Assembly (NCBI RefSeq): GCF_002802875.1
Contig: NZ_PEBI01000001.1
Location: 583,830-647,829, forward strand
Length of the DNA: 64,000 bases
Origin: Bifidobacterium primatium
Lineage (GTDB): Bacteria > Actinomycetota > Actinomycetes > Actinomycetales > Bifidobacteriaceae
Direction: 5' to 3'
A program made the translations under genes and the position numbers. The notes beneath the pieces were generated by a model. That model worked only from the letters and a program-made list of their open reading frames with translations, made no database searches and had not been told where the DNA came from. This document shows, piece after piece, positions 26,537 through 35,607 of the stretch. How positions within the stretch are numbered: the stretch's first letter is position 1; every line of letters begins with the position of its first letter.

Positions 26537-26591
26537 GGCGCTGCCGGACTCCCATACCGACGTATCCGCCAGTCGGGAATCCGGCAGCGCC
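26537..26591 (-). terminator. Probable rho terminator hairpin
   Basis: A 12-bp stem, GGCGCTGCCGGA with TCCGGCAGCGCC, around a 31-nt loop. On the minus strand it is followed by TTGTTCTTTGG. It lies 73 bp after the rho stop. Confidence 0.55.
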
Positions 26592-26663
26592 CCATACGCA
26601 CCTATACCGTCACATGCACTGTCACTTCGGCAGTACGCTCACCGTTACGCTATGCCGCTACCG

Positions 26664-28805
26664 TCACTTGCCCTGATTCTGCGGAATCGTGGAGGTGATG
26701 GCGGCCAGGAACTCGCGGTTCGTGGCGGTCTTCTTCAGACGCGGCACCAGGGTCTGGTAGGCCTGCTCCGGCTCCATGCCACCGAAGAGACGACGCAGAC
26801 GGTAGATGACGGCCAGCTCGTTCGGCGGCGTGATGAGCTCCTCGCGGCGGGTGCCGGAGGCGTTGATGTCGATGGCCGGGAACAGTCGCTTCTCGGAGAG
26901 CTCGCGGGAAAGACGCAGCTCCATGTTGCCGGTGCCCTTGAACTCCTCGAAGATCACCTCGTCCATCTTGGAGCCGGTCTCGACCAGCGCGGAGGAGATG
27001 ATGGTCAGCGAGCCGCCGTTCTCGATGTTGCGGGCCGCGCCGAAGAACTTCTTCGGCGGGTAGAGCGCCTGGGCGTCAACACCACCGGACAGGATGCGGC
27101 CGGAGGCCGGCTGCGCGATGTTGTAGGCGCGGGCGAGACGGGTCATGGAGTCGAGCAGCACGACCACGTCCTGGCCGAGCTCGACCAGTCGCTTCGCGCG
27201 TTCGATGGCCAGTTCGGCGACGATGGTGTGGTCGGTGGCCGGACGGTCGAAGGTGGAGGAGATGACCTCGCCCTGCACCGTGCGCTCCATATCGGTGACC
27301 TCCTCGGGACGTTCGTCCACGAGCACGACCATGAGATGCACCTCGGGGTTGTTGGAGGTGATGGAGTTGGCGATCTGCTGCAGCGTGATGGTCTTGCCGG
27401 CCTTCGGCGGGGAGACGATCAGACCACGCTGGCCCTTGCCGATCGGCGCCACGATGTCGATGAGACGACCGGTGAGCTTGGTCGGCTGCGTCTCCATGCG
27501 CAGACGCTCCTGCGGGTACAGCGGCGTGAGCTTGTTGAAGTGCGGACGCTGCTGGGCCTCCTCGACGCTCATGCCGTTGATGGTCTCGATGGACTGCAGC
27601 GGCACGAACTTCTGACGCTGGTTGCGGCCGCCCTCGCGCGGCGGACGGGTGGTGCCCTGCACGGCGTCGCCCTTGCGCAGGCCGTACTTCTTCACCTGGC
27701 CCATGGAGACGTACACGTCGTTCGGTCCCGGAAGGTAGCCGGACGTACGCACGAACGCGTAGGACTCCAGCACGTCGATGATGCCGGCCACCGGCACCAG
27801 GTCCTCGGACGGCTGCTGGTAGTCGTCGTGCGCGGCACGGCCGTTGTTGCGCTCGTCTCGCATGGCGTCGTCGCGACGGTTGCGCGCACGGCGGTCGTCA
27901 CGGTTGTTGCGACGGTCGTTGCGATCGTTGCGGTTGCGACGGAAGTCGCGATCGTCGCCGTCCTGCTCGTAGCGGTTGTCACGCGAATCGCGGCCCGCGC
28001 GCTCAGCATGACGGTCGTCACGGTTGTTGCGCTTGCCGTTCTTGCGGTCGCGGTCCGCACGGTCGGGACGGTCGCCGCGGTCGGAACGGTCGGGAAGAGC
28101 GGCGAGGATGTCGCCGAGATCGCGCACACGGCCCTGGGCGTGGGCGGGCTCGGCCTCCACCGGCTCGCGGCGGCGACGAATGCGCGGCAGGTCGAGATCG
28201 AGATCGAGCTTGCCGACGGATTCGCCCTTGTCGGCGCGCTCGCCACGGTCAGTACCGCGCTCGCCGCGATCGTCGCCGAGCACGTCGAGCGACTTGCGCA
28301 CGGCGTTGCGACGGGAGCGACGGGTCTCCTTCGCCTCCGGAAGCTCGATGTTCAGCTTCGGCAGCTTGGCGTCGTCCACATGCGGCGCCTTGAGGTCAAG
28401 GGGAAGATCGATGGACGTCGCACGGCCATCATCGGTGCGGCCGGCATCGGCGGCAACGGCATGGTCGCCGTCGGCGTCATGAGCGTTCTCAACGGAAGCG
28501 GCGGGAGCCACGGATTCCACCGGCTCGGCGGCAACGGCCGCAGGAGCCTCGTTCGCGGCGTCGGCCGCGGTCTCGACGGCGTCGGCCGTCTTCTTCGCCG
28601 CACCGTTCTTCCTGGCGGCGGTCTTGGTCTTCTTCGGCACGCGCACGGTCACGCCGGCGGGCGCCTCGCCGCCGTTGCGGGCGGCTTCGATGGTGCTGAG
28701 CAACTCCCCCTTGCGCATGGCGGAAGTACCGCGCAATCCCATCTGCTTGGCGAGCTCCTTGAGCTCAGGCAGCTTCATATCTGCAAGATTCTGGCTATCT
28801 GCCAC
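26664..28805 (-). CDS. rho: Transcription termination factor Rho
   Basis: A hexameric RNA helicase that releases transcripts; 713 aa. A Rho_N helical domain is at the start ([17 protein letters not shown]). The next ~260 residues are a low-complexity insert, first Ala/Glu-rich and then Arg/Asn/Asp-rich, typical of high-GC Gram-positives and probably RNA-binding. The core (about 335 onward) has the RNA-binding fold, Walker A in [13 protein letters not shown] and Walker B in [17 protein letters not shown]. The start is taken as GTG 28805 with AAAGG 8 nt upstream; the in-frame ATG eight codons later is an alternative. A promoter-like TTGCGA-17-TATAGT lies about 170 bp upstream. Confidence 0.95.
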   Translation of the reverse strand: MADSQNLADMKLPELKELAKQMGLRGTSAMRKGELLSTIEAARNGGEAPAGVTVRVPKKTKTAARKNGAAKKTADAVETAADAANEAPAAVAAEPVESVAPAASVENAHDADGDHAVAADAGRTDDGRATSIDLPLDLKAPHVDDAKLPKLNIELPEAKETRRSRRNAVRKSLDVLGDDRGERGTDRGERADKGESVGKLDLDLDLPRIRRRREPVEAEPAHAQGRVRDLGDILAALPDRSDRGDRPDRADRDRKNGKRNNRDDRHAERAGRDSRDNRYEQDGDDRDFRRNRNDRNDRRNNRDDRRARNRRDDAMRDERNNGRAAHDDYQQPSEDLVPVAGIIDVLESYAFVRTSGYLPGPNDVYVSMGQVKKYGLRKGDAVQGTTRPPREGGRNQRQKFVPLQSIETINGMSVEEAQQRPHFNKLTPLYPQERLRMETQPTKLTGRLIDIVAPIGKGQRGLIVSPPKAGKTITLQQIANSITSNNPEVHLMVVLVDERPEEVTDMERTVQGEVISSTFDRPATDHTIVAELAIERAKRLVELGQDVVVLLDSMTRLARAYNIAQPASGRILSGGVDAQALYPPKKFFGAARNIENGGSLTIISSALVETGSKMDEVIFEEFKGTGNMELRLSRELSEKRLFPAIDINASGTRREELITPPNELAVIYRLRRLFGGMEPEQAYQTLVPRLKKTATNREFLAAITSTIPQNQGK

Positions 28806-29114
28806 GTGTAATGCCTTTCGTCTGACCGTATGAACGACTGCATGAATCACTGGACCCAGCAGGCGCAATCACAGGGTGTTCTGACGCGATGCGAATGCTC
28901 CCACGATGAGCACTACCTCATCCCGAGCATTGTCTCGTCATCGAAAGCCCGAACTAAGAATCGTTTCGGACTGCCATCACTATACGACGACTCGCCGACC
29001 ATCGCAAAATCGATGTTCACGGACATGTCCATCACGAATCCGGCGCATATCCGCCATGGGCCCGGCACCCGTCCGCCGCCCGTAGACGGCCCGTCCGCCA
29101 CCCGCTGGAATCAT
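28806..29114. other. rho leader and spacer
   Basis: No gene seen in 309 bp. It contains the candidate rho promoter (28979-29007) and an untranslated leader of about 165 nt. A long leader would suit the known autoregulation of rho, but no structure was recognised. Confidence 0.5.
28979..29007 (-). promoter_or_regulatory. rho: Candidate rho promoter
   Basis: On the minus strand TTGCGA and TATAGT are separated by 17 bp, pointing at rho. Confidence 0.5.
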
Positions 29115-30188
29115 TCATTTCAGACGGAAATCCGCCAGTGGGGCCACGGTTTTCGCGTAATCGTCCGCAATGTCCATGTTGTGGTCGACGTCGTGGCCGG
29201 AACGCACCGTGATCCCTCGCAATTGCAGGCTCATGCCGCTTTTCGCCAGCGTGGCCTCCATCGGCACGTCGATTACGGCCGACTGCCCCTTGGCCAGCGC
29301 CATCCGTTCGCTCATCCCCCACACCGAGTCCACCGTCTTGCCGGCGGACGAGCGCAGCGCGAACTTCAGCGAGATCTCCGTCGCCACATCCGGCACACGG
29401 CTGCGCACCGTCACGCGGACGACGCGCTTACCGGCGAGCGCCGCCCCGTCGGCGTCATCGGCGCCGTCGGCGGAGGAATCGTACACGCCGATGTCCTCGA
29501 CCGACCGGATCTCCAACGGCATGGTATGCGCCCTCGGCGCATCAAGGCCGAGCTTGCTGCGAAGATACACGTCGGCCTTGGAGAACGAGTAGAACTCCAG
29601 CATCATCGTCGAGTCCCCTCCGGCTTCCTCGTCCACCGCCGACGCCATGTATCGCATATGGCCACGTAGGTCCGCATAATCGCGGGCGATCTGCTCGACG
29701 GCGTTGTCCACTTCGGCCGGCCATGTATGCGAAAGCAGGGTCTCTATGGTGCCGTCGATGGCGTCCGCCGCGCTTGCGCCGGCGGATCGCATCGCCGGCA
29801 GGTCGCCGCCGGTCGCGGCGAGCATGGCATCGTCGATCTGCTGCCATGACTGGTTCACGGCCTGCTCATAGTATGGTCCGGCCTCGGTCTTGGTCAGCTT
29901 CGTGCCCTTCGCCGTGAAATCATCCGTGTATGACGCCGTCTGCGGCTGGCCTTCGATGTCGAGGCGGGCGTCGTTCAGACAGCGTTCGCCTGACGATTCC
30001 CCGTTGCCGAGCGTGAAGCCGCCGACGGCGTATCCCGCGCCGACGGCGAGCGCGATCGCCAGCGCCGCCGCGATGGCGTTGCGTATGGGATGGCGTCGCG
30101 TCGACGTTCTCGACGCGGCGCCCGTCTTTCCCCGTGCCCGCCGGTCATTTGTCCGGCCGCCGTTGCCGTTCCTGATGCCCTTACCCAT
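29115..30188 (-). CDS. Uncharacterised single-pass membrane protein (third gene of a three-gene cluster)
   Basis: Not recognised. 357 aa: an Arg/Gly-rich cytoplasmic tail (1-35), one hydrophobic helix (about 36-60), then a large extracellular domain containing LTKTEAGPYYEQAVNQSW and a beta-rich C-terminal half ending APLADFRLK. It is a divergent paralogue of the protein at 31270-32817, which has TESQAGPYFSKAV at the same place, a similar SHTWP/ARTWP motif, and the ending TTVNDFRFS. The start at 30188 has AGGAAAGG 8 nt upstream. It sits 118 bp after the middle gene in the same direction, so an operon is likely. Role unknown; cell-envelope location is inferred. Confidence 0.78.
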   Translation of the reverse strand: MGKGIRNGNGGRTNDRRARGKTGAASRTSTRRHPIRNAIAAALAIALAVGAGYAVGGFTLGNGESSGERCLNDARLDIEGQPQTASYTDDFTAKGTKLTKTEAGPYYEQAVNQSWQQIDDAMLAATGGDLPAMRSAGASAADAIDGTIETLLSHTWPAEVDNAVEQIARDYADLRGHMRYMASAVDEEAGGDSTMMLEFYSFSKADVYLRSKLGLDAPRAHTMPLEIRSVEDIGVYDSSADGADDADGAALAGKRVVRVTVRSRVPDVATEISLKFALRSSAGKTVDSVWGMSERMALAKGQSAVIDVPMEATLAKSGMSLQLRGITVRSGHDVDHNMDIADDYAKTVAPLADFRLK

Positions 30189-30306
30189 GAATCCAGCCTT
30201 TCCTCGCCGTCTTTGCCGGCATCGCCGTCATCGCCACAATCGCCGCCGCAACCGCCGTCACGGCCATCGTCGTCATAGTCGCCGTCATCATCACGTGCAT
30301 CATCCC

Positions 30307-31209
30307 TTACGACATCCTCACCGATATCGAGATCACATCGCCGTCGTCGATATAGGGACGCTCGACGTTGTTGCCGAATTCGAATTCCATGGTCCAGTAT
30401 TGCAGCGCCGGCCCGTCGAGTTGGCCGCTTCGATGATTCCAGGGGATCCACCACCGGTGCCTGTCGACGCTCTTGGAGTAGCCGTCCGACTGGTCCCGAG
30501 CCGTGTACAGCACCTTGCCGGACTGGTATCCCGCGCGGAAGGTGACGGTGACGCGCTGCGTGGCCAAATCGACCCTGCCGGTGCGCACGTAGTCGTTGTC
30601 GAAATCGCCGACGGTCATATACCGGTGCTCGCGTGACTCCTGTTCGGCTGCGAGGTCGTCGTCCGACATATACGACTTGTAGTCGTCATCGCCGTCGGTA
30701 TCGGTCACGAGAATCTCCATTGCCGTCATGCCGTCGTATCTGTTGACGAAATCGTTCCAACTGCTGCCGGCGCGGATGCCGCGCGACGTGACCAGCGACA
30801 GCTTGCAGTCCTTCTTGTCGATGCGGCAGGTGGTCAGCTTCCCGTCGCCGGCGCTGGTGAGTGTGGTGTACTGGCTGGGATAATGCCATCGCCGCACCGT
30901 GGTGACCGGCTGCCCGGTGGATTCGTCGACCAGCGCGTATTCGCCGACGGGCAGGTAGCCGTCGACCGGCTCGTCCCGACGCAGCAGCAGCGTGGTGTAT
31001 CCCGACGAGTACACGCCGAACCAGATGACGCCGAAGAACAGCACGACGACCATGATGCCGGCCATGATACGCAGCGGTCGTCGGCCGCCACGACCATCAC
31101 GGTCACCGCGGCTGCCACGATTACCTCGTTGCGGCGTGGATCGCCGTGCGGATCGCCTCGCGGATTTCGCGACATCCGCGGAGTTTTCCCGTTCCGTTTG
31201 CCCCGTCAT
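30307..31209 (-). CDS. Uncharacterised single-pass membrane protein (middle gene of the cluster)
   Basis: Not recognised. 300 aa: an Arg/Gly-rich N-terminal tail (about 1-46), one hydrophobic helix (IMAGIMVVVLFFGVIWFGVY), and an extracellular beta-rich domain. The pair TCRIDKKDC could form a disulphide. RWWIPWNHRSG and ALQYWTMEFEFGNNVE near the C-terminus are distinctive. It lies 60 bp after the upstream gene and 118 bp before the downstream one, all leftward. It shares layout with its neighbours but no clear sequence similarity. The ribosome binding site before ATG 31209 is weak. Confidence 0.75.
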   Translation of the reverse strand: MTGQTERENSADVAKSARRSARRSTPQRGNRGSRGDRDGRGGRRPLRIMAGIMVVVLFFGVIWFGVYSSGYTTLLLRRDEPVDGYLPVGEYALVDESTGQPVTTVRRWHYPSQYTTLTSAGDGKLTTCRIDKKDCKLSLVTSRGIRAGSSWNDFVNRYDGMTAMEILVTDTDGDDDYKSYMSDDDLAAEQESREHRYMTVGDFDNDYVRTGRVDLATQRVTVTFRAGYQSGKVLYTARDQSDGYSKSVDRHRWWIPWNHRSGQLDGPALQYWTMEFEFGNNVERPYIDDGDVISISVRMS

Positions 31210-31269
31210 ATCCGCGCCCCTGCTGCTGTTACCGCCTGCGCACCATGCTTCATGCCATGCCTCCGTCCG

Positions 31270-32817
31270 TCAGGAGAACCGAAAATCATTGACCGTGGTG
31301 AACGACGACATCTGCTGTGCAGTGAAGTCGTCCATGTGCACCTTGCCGTTGACGTCGTGCACGCTCCATTGGCTGACGGCGATGCGACCACCCTTCCGCA
31401 CGTTCTTCGGATCGAGCCGCACGCTCACCGTGGCCGTGCCGCCGGGTTCGATGTCCGACGATGCGTCGGGGTCCGAGTCCGATGCCGACGACAGCGCCGA
31501 AATATCCGTCAGACGGACCGTACCGTCGGCGTCCAGCAGATTCACCTGCAATCCGACGGTCGACACCTTCGCAGGCATGCGGCTTTTCACCGTGATGTCC
31601 ACACACCGGCGCTTCGTCTTTGTGAAATCTCCCGACGCCGTGGCGACATACGCCTCGCAGCTTCCGGCGTCCTTGACCGCCGTGACCTCGAACGGCATCG
31701 CCGGCTCCGGTTCGGCCTCGAGCTTCAGCATCGAACGCACCAGGTTCTGGGCGCCCGACGGCTTGAACACGTCCAATGCCAGATTGTCGATGGCGTCGAC
31801 GTTGCGGTTCGTTCTGAGGTTCGCGTATATCGCCGCCCTGCCCTGGTATTCCACGATGACCATGCTCATGGCCTTGGCAACGTTCTTCGGCCAGGTGCGC
31901 GCGGCCAGCGTTTCGGCCGCATGATCGGCGGCGGCGTACGCCTTTTCGGCGGCCGTGTTCACCGCCGTCGTATCACCGGCTGCCGCTGCAAGACGCACGG
32001 CATCGTCGGCGTCGGCCGTACCGGCGACCGCCTTGGAGAAGTATGGCCCGGCCTGGGATTCGGTGAGCTGCGGGCCGCTCGGCTCCAGCGGCGTGAATCC
32101 GCCATAGCAGTAGTCGTCGGCGTCAAGGCCGCCGGTATGGCTCGAACAGTTCAACGACGAGCCGCTGGTTTTCGCATGGAACACATGACTGCGCCATGCG
32201 AAGCCTCCGATGCCCGATACGATAAGAATGACCACGAGCAGCAGCGCAAGCAGACGACGACGTCGGGCCTGCGCGCGCCGCTGCGCGATGGCGGCGGCAC
32301 GGGCTGCCGCCTTTCCGCCTTTGCCTCCGGATTTGCCGGCGCCACCCGTACCGCTGCCGCCGGTCGATCCGCCATTCCGCCGGCTCTCGCGACGACGCTT
32401 CGAACGTTCCCACGGCGGAATGGGTTGATTGGGTTCGTTACGGTTCTCATGTCTTCCACTGCGGGTGCGGCCGGCACCGTTGTTTTCGGCCCTTTTCTCG
32501 CCGTTCTCCTTCGCGGATCCTCGAGAGTCGCCACGGCCGTCGTTGCCTTTGGTCGCGCCCTCGCCATACCGGTATTGCGACCGGTATCCGTTCTCCCGGT
32601 CGTGTTTCAGCCGGTTCTCGTCCGCATAGGGATTGTCGGAGAGTTCCTCGTCGATGCTGCGATAGCCATCGCCACTGTTCGGCGGCACCCATCCGTTGTC
32701 CGCATCGAAAAGGCCTCGAGCGCCTTTGCCGGACGAGGCGTCAGACGAGAAGCCGACGTCATCGGAGTCGTCGTCAAGACTGCCGTTGCCGTGACCGACG
32801 CCGTTTCCTGCCGTCAT
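31270..32817 (-). CDS. Uncharacterised single-pass membrane protein (first gene of the cluster)
   Basis: Not recognised. About 515 aa. A long hydrophilic N-terminal region rich in Asp, Arg, Gly and Asn (about 180 residues) precedes one hydrophobic helix (LLALLLVVILIVSGIGGFAW). The extracellular part includes LTESQAGPYFSKAV, an Ala-rich helical segment and a beta-rich end (MDDFTAQQMSSFTTVNDFRF). It is homologous to the last gene of the cluster. Start choice is uncertain: GGAAGAGG is 9 nt before ATG 32817 and directly abuts ATG 32826. Upstream DNA is a nine-unit 18-bp tandem repeat, which may affect its promoter. Confidence 0.75.
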   Translation of the reverse strand: MTAGNGVGHGNGSLDDDSDDVGFSSDASSGKGARGLFDADNGWVPPNSGDGYRSIDEELSDNPYADENRLKHDRENGYRSQYRYGEGATKGNDGRGDSRGSAKENGEKRAENNGAGRTRSGRHENRNEPNQPIPPWERSKRRRESRRNGGSTGGSGTGGAGKSGGKGGKAAARAAAIAQRRAQARRRRLLALLLVVILIVSGIGGFAWRSHVFHAKTSGSSLNCSSHTGGLDADDYCYGGFTPLEPSGPQLTESQAGPYFSKAVAGTADADDAVRLAAAAGDTTAVNTAAEKAYAAADHAAETLAARTWPKNVAKAMSMVIVEYQGRAAIYANLRTNRNVDAIDNLALDVFKPSGAQNLVRSMLKLEAEPEPAMPFEVTAVKDAGSCEAYVATASGDFTKTKRRCVDITVKSRMPAKVSTVGLQVNLLDADGTVRLTDISALSSASDSDPDASSDIEPGGTATVSVRLDPKNVRKGGRIAVSQWSVHDVNGKVHMDDFTAQQMSSFTTVNDFRFS

Positions 32818-32956
32818 ATCGCTCATCCTCTTCCGTCTCTTCAACGACGCCGCCGTTCCACGCCGTCGTGCTCATCGGGCACCATCTTACCGTTGGAGGG
32901 GCTGCTTTCGGAACACCCCCATGAGACGTATGGCGGCTTTCGACGAATCCACGCTC

Positions 32957-33118
32957 ATGAATTCCGCCGCTTTCACGGATTCCGCGGCCCTTATGGATTT
33001 CGCCATACTCATGGATTCCGCGGCCCTTATGGATTTCGCCATACTCATGGATTTCGCCGCCCTCATGGATTTCGCCATACTCATGGATTTCGCCGCCCTC
33101 ATGGATTGCGGTGCATTT
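32957..33118. repeat. Nine-unit 18-bp tandem repeat
   Basis: Units begin every 18 bp from 32957 (ATGAATTCC) to 33101 (ATGGATTGCG). They alternate between ATGGATTTCGCCATACTC and ATGGATTCCGCGGCCCTT types. ATGGATT is also the arm sequence of the hairpin units that follow. Coding is unlikely, because no start or ribosome site fits either strand. Confidence 0.9.
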
Positions 33119-33162
33119 CGGGGGATTTTGCCACATCGTCCATCATCAATACCGTAATATTC

Positions 33163-33384
33163 ATGGACTACGCCGCAAAAATACGATTTTGCAGAGCAGT
33201 CCATCGCATTATGCATCCACGCACTTGAGAAACGTTGAAATTTCAAGGCTGTTGTTTTCGTCATCGACGATTTGCGATGGACTGCGTCGTATATACGCGA
33301 TTTTGCAACGCAATCCATCGTCTATGGGCGAATATCGATGGATTGCGCCGTATTTTTGGATTTTTACGACGTAATCCATATCGG
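33163..33384. repeat. Three GATGGA/TCCATC hairpin units
   Basis: Imperfect palindromes of about 46 bp at 33163-33206, 33274-33320 and 33336-33384. Arms are GATGGAYTGCG and CGYARTCCATC with TACGCGATTTTGC-like centres. They are relatives of the arrays at 49069-49533 and 52890-53230. Confidence 0.8.
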
Positions 33385-33673
33385 ACGGCCAGACACAGGA
33401 TGGAAGGCACCGGATAGTGATAGAAAAAGGGAGTCGACCGCCTTGTAGCGGTCAACTCCCCTCAGTCGGTTTTGCCGACGGCCCCTCTCAATCATGAGGG
33501 ACCGGATTCCGCGGCAGCGATTCATCGGGCGCCGTCGCGGAATAACGGTTCTGTTTTTCCTAGCGGAAAATCAGAACTCCCTTGTGCGGGACAGTCCAGT
33601 GGACTGTCCCGAGCAGGCGCGATTCATCGAGCGCCGTCGCGGAATGCTGCGTTCTGATTTTCCTAGTGGAAAA
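33385..33673. repeat. Hairpin cluster downstream of pgi
   Basis: No gene. Consecutive stems are GGGAGTCGACCGC/GCGGTCAACTCCC (33429-33460), GTCGG/CCGAC (33465-33479) and CCCTC/GAGGG (33483-33500). The minus strand of 33456-33489 matches the GAGAG...GACTGAGGGGAG element found after valS. A palindrome GGGACAGTCCA-C-TGGACTGTCCC lies at about 33588-33610. Confidence 0.7.
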
Positions 33674-33687
33674 TCAGAACTCCCTGT
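33517..33687. repeat. Tandem duplication (102-bp period) of the pgi terminator region
   Basis: GCGATTCATCGRGCGCCGTC plus a following hairpin and GAACTCCCT occurs at 33517-33582 and 33619-33687. The second copy includes the last codons and stop of pgi, so the gene end itself has been copied. Confidence 0.8.
33651..33680 (-). terminator. Hairpin overlapping the pgi stop codon
   Basis: A perfect 13-bp stem, GTTCTGATTTTCC with its complement, around a 4-nt loop. The pgi TGA is inside the stem. Confidence 0.7.
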
Positions 33688-35374
33688 GTTCACGGTAGAA
33701 CTTGATGAGCGCCTGGGTGGAGGCGTCCTGGGCGGCGAGCGCGTCGTCGTCCTTGGAGATGGCCGGGGTGATCTGCTTGGCAAGCTGCTTGCCGAGCTCG
33801 ACGCCCCACTGATCGTAGGAGTCCACGCCCCACACGGTGCCCTCGACGAGGGTGATGTGCTCGTACAGGGCGATGAGCTCGCCGAGCGAGAACGGGGTCA
33901 GGGCCACGCCGAGGATGGACGTGGTCGGGCGGTTGCCCTTGAACACGCGGGCGGGGACGATCTCCTCCGGGGTGCCTTCGGCGCGCACCTCGTCGGCGGT
34001 CTTGCCGAACGCAAGAGCCTTGGTCTGGGCGAGGTAGTTGCCGAGGAACAGCTCGTGCACGTCCTGGTCGCCGTCCTTCACCGGGTTCGGAGTGTTGGCG
34101 AAGGCGATGAAGTCGGCCGGGATGAGCTGGGTGCCCTGGTGGATGAGCTGGTAGAAGGCGTGCTGGCCGTTGGTGCCGGGCTCGCCCCAGAAGATCTCAC
34201 CGGTGTCGGTGGTCACCGGGGTGCCATCCCAGCGCACGGACTTGCCGTTGGATTCCATGGTGAGCTGCTGCAGGTAGGCCGGGAAGCGGTGCAGGTACTG
34301 GTCGTACGGCAGCACGGCGTGCGAGGCGGCCTTGAAGAAGTTGCGGTACCACACGTTGACGAGGCCCATGAGCGCCACGACGTTCTTCTCGAACGGGGTG
34401 TTGGCGAAGTATTCGTCGATCTCGTGGAAGCCGTGCAGGAACTCCTCGAACTGCGCCGGGCCGTAGACCACGGCGAGGGAGGTGCCGACGGCGGAGTCGA
34501 CGGAGTAGCGGCCGCCGACCCAGTTCCAGAAGCCGAACGCGTTCTCCGGGTCGATGCCGAACTCCTCGACCTTCTCGAGGTTGGTGGAGACGGCCACGAA
34601 GTGCTTCTTGATGGCTTCGGCCTTCTGGGCCTCGTCGCCGTCGGAGATGGCGCCGGAGGCGGTGAGCTCCTCGAGCAGCCAGGTGCGGGCCTCACGGGCG
34701 TTGGTGAGGGTCTCCAGCGTGGTGAAGGTCTTGGAGACGATGATGAACAACGTGGTCTCCGGGTCGAGGCCCTTGGTCTTCTCGGCCAGGTCGTTGGGGT
34801 CGATGTTGGAGATGTAGCGGGCGGAGATGCCGGCGTCGGCGTAGGGCTTGAGGGCCTCGTACGCCATGACGGGACCGAGGTCGGAACCGCCGATGCCGAT
34901 GTTGACCACGGTGTCGATCTTGCGGCCGGTGATGCCGGTCCACTTGCCGGAGCGCACGTCCTCGGCGAAGGCGTAGATCTTCTTGAGGGTGTCGCGCACG
35001 TCCTTGACGACGTCCTGGCCGTCGACGATGTACTTGCCCTCGTCCTCGACCGGGCGGCGCAGCGCGGTGTGCAGCACGGCGCGGTCCTCGGTGTTGTTGA
35101 TGTGCACGCCGGTGTACTGCTGCTTGATGCGCTCGTCGAGCTTGACTTCCTTGGCGAGGTTGACCAGCAGGCGCAGCGTCTCGTCGGTGATGAGGTTCTT
35201 GGAAAGGTCGAAGTGCAGGTCGCCGGCCTCGAAGCTCAGCTTCTTGACGCGGTCGGGATCGTCGGCGAACCACTTCTTGAGGTCGATGCCCTCGGCCTGA
35301 AGTTCATCGTAATGCTTCTGCAGCGCGGCCCAGGCCGGAGTCGAGGTCGCGTCGATGGGAGGATTGATGGCCAT
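33674..35374 (-). CDS. pgi: Glucose-6-phosphate isomerase
   Basis: Interconverts glucose 6-phosphate and fructose 6-phosphate, feeding the fructose-6-phosphate phosphoketolase shunt in bifidobacteria. 566 aa, close to the long bacterial form. Signatures include [18 protein letters not shown], the catalytic-Glu segment [17 protein letters not shown] with [14 protein letters not shown], and the C-terminal block [14 protein letters not shown] with the Lys. ATG 35374 has AAAGGA 7 nt upstream. It is monocistronic. Its stop codon is embedded in a terminator hairpin that is partly duplicated downstream. Confidence 0.97.
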   Translation of the reverse strand: MAINPPIDATSTPAWAALQKHYDELQAEGIDLKKWFADDPDRVKKLSFEAGDLHFDLSKNLITDETLRLLVNLAKEVKLDERIKQQYTGVHINNTEDRAVLHTALRRPVEDEGKYIVDGQDVVKDVRDTLKKIYAFAEDVRSGKWTGITGRKIDTVVNIGIGGSDLGPVMAYEALKPYADAGISARYISNIDPNDLAEKTKGLDPETTLFIIVSKTFTTLETLTNAREARTWLLEELTASGAISDGDEAQKAEAIKKHFVAVSTNLEKVEEFGIDPENAFGFWNWVGGRYSVDSAVGTSLAVVYGPAQFEEFLHGFHEIDEYFANTPFEKNVVALMGLVNVWYRNFFKAASHAVLPYDQYLHRFPAYLQQLTMESNGKSVRWDGTPVTTDTGEIFWGEPGTNGQHAFYQLIHQGTQLIPADFIAFANTPNPVKDGDQDVHELFLGNYLAQTKALAFGKTADEVRAEGTPEEIVPARVFKGNRPTTSILGVALTPFSLGELIALYEHITLVEGTVWGVDSYDQWGVELGKQLAKQITPAISKDDDALAAQDASTQALIKFYREHREF

Positions 35375-35607
35375 GTGAGGTCCTTTCATCACTGTGGAAT
35401 GATCACGAAAATCATCCTGTTCCTGTTCCAACATACTGTGATTGAGGGACAGATAAAAACTCACAGAAATGTTGTTATTTGTGCGTTAGAACGTGCAATA
35501 AATACGATTTATCGACGCTACGGTTCCGCAACACGCCGTTCATGTTCCGTTCGCCGAAAATCACGTCCGATCCGACGGCCACGTCCGCCCGCGGCAGCAG
35601 CGACGAC

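Noticed and set aside
26496-28811. Long plus-strand frame opposite rho
   Set aside because: Shadow of the rho codons; no domain and no start signal.
32774-33136. Small minus-strand protein rich in the repeat EIHEYG
   Set aside because: It is only a translation of the 18-bp tandem repeat; the opposite strand gives an equally open frame and neither has a ribosome site.
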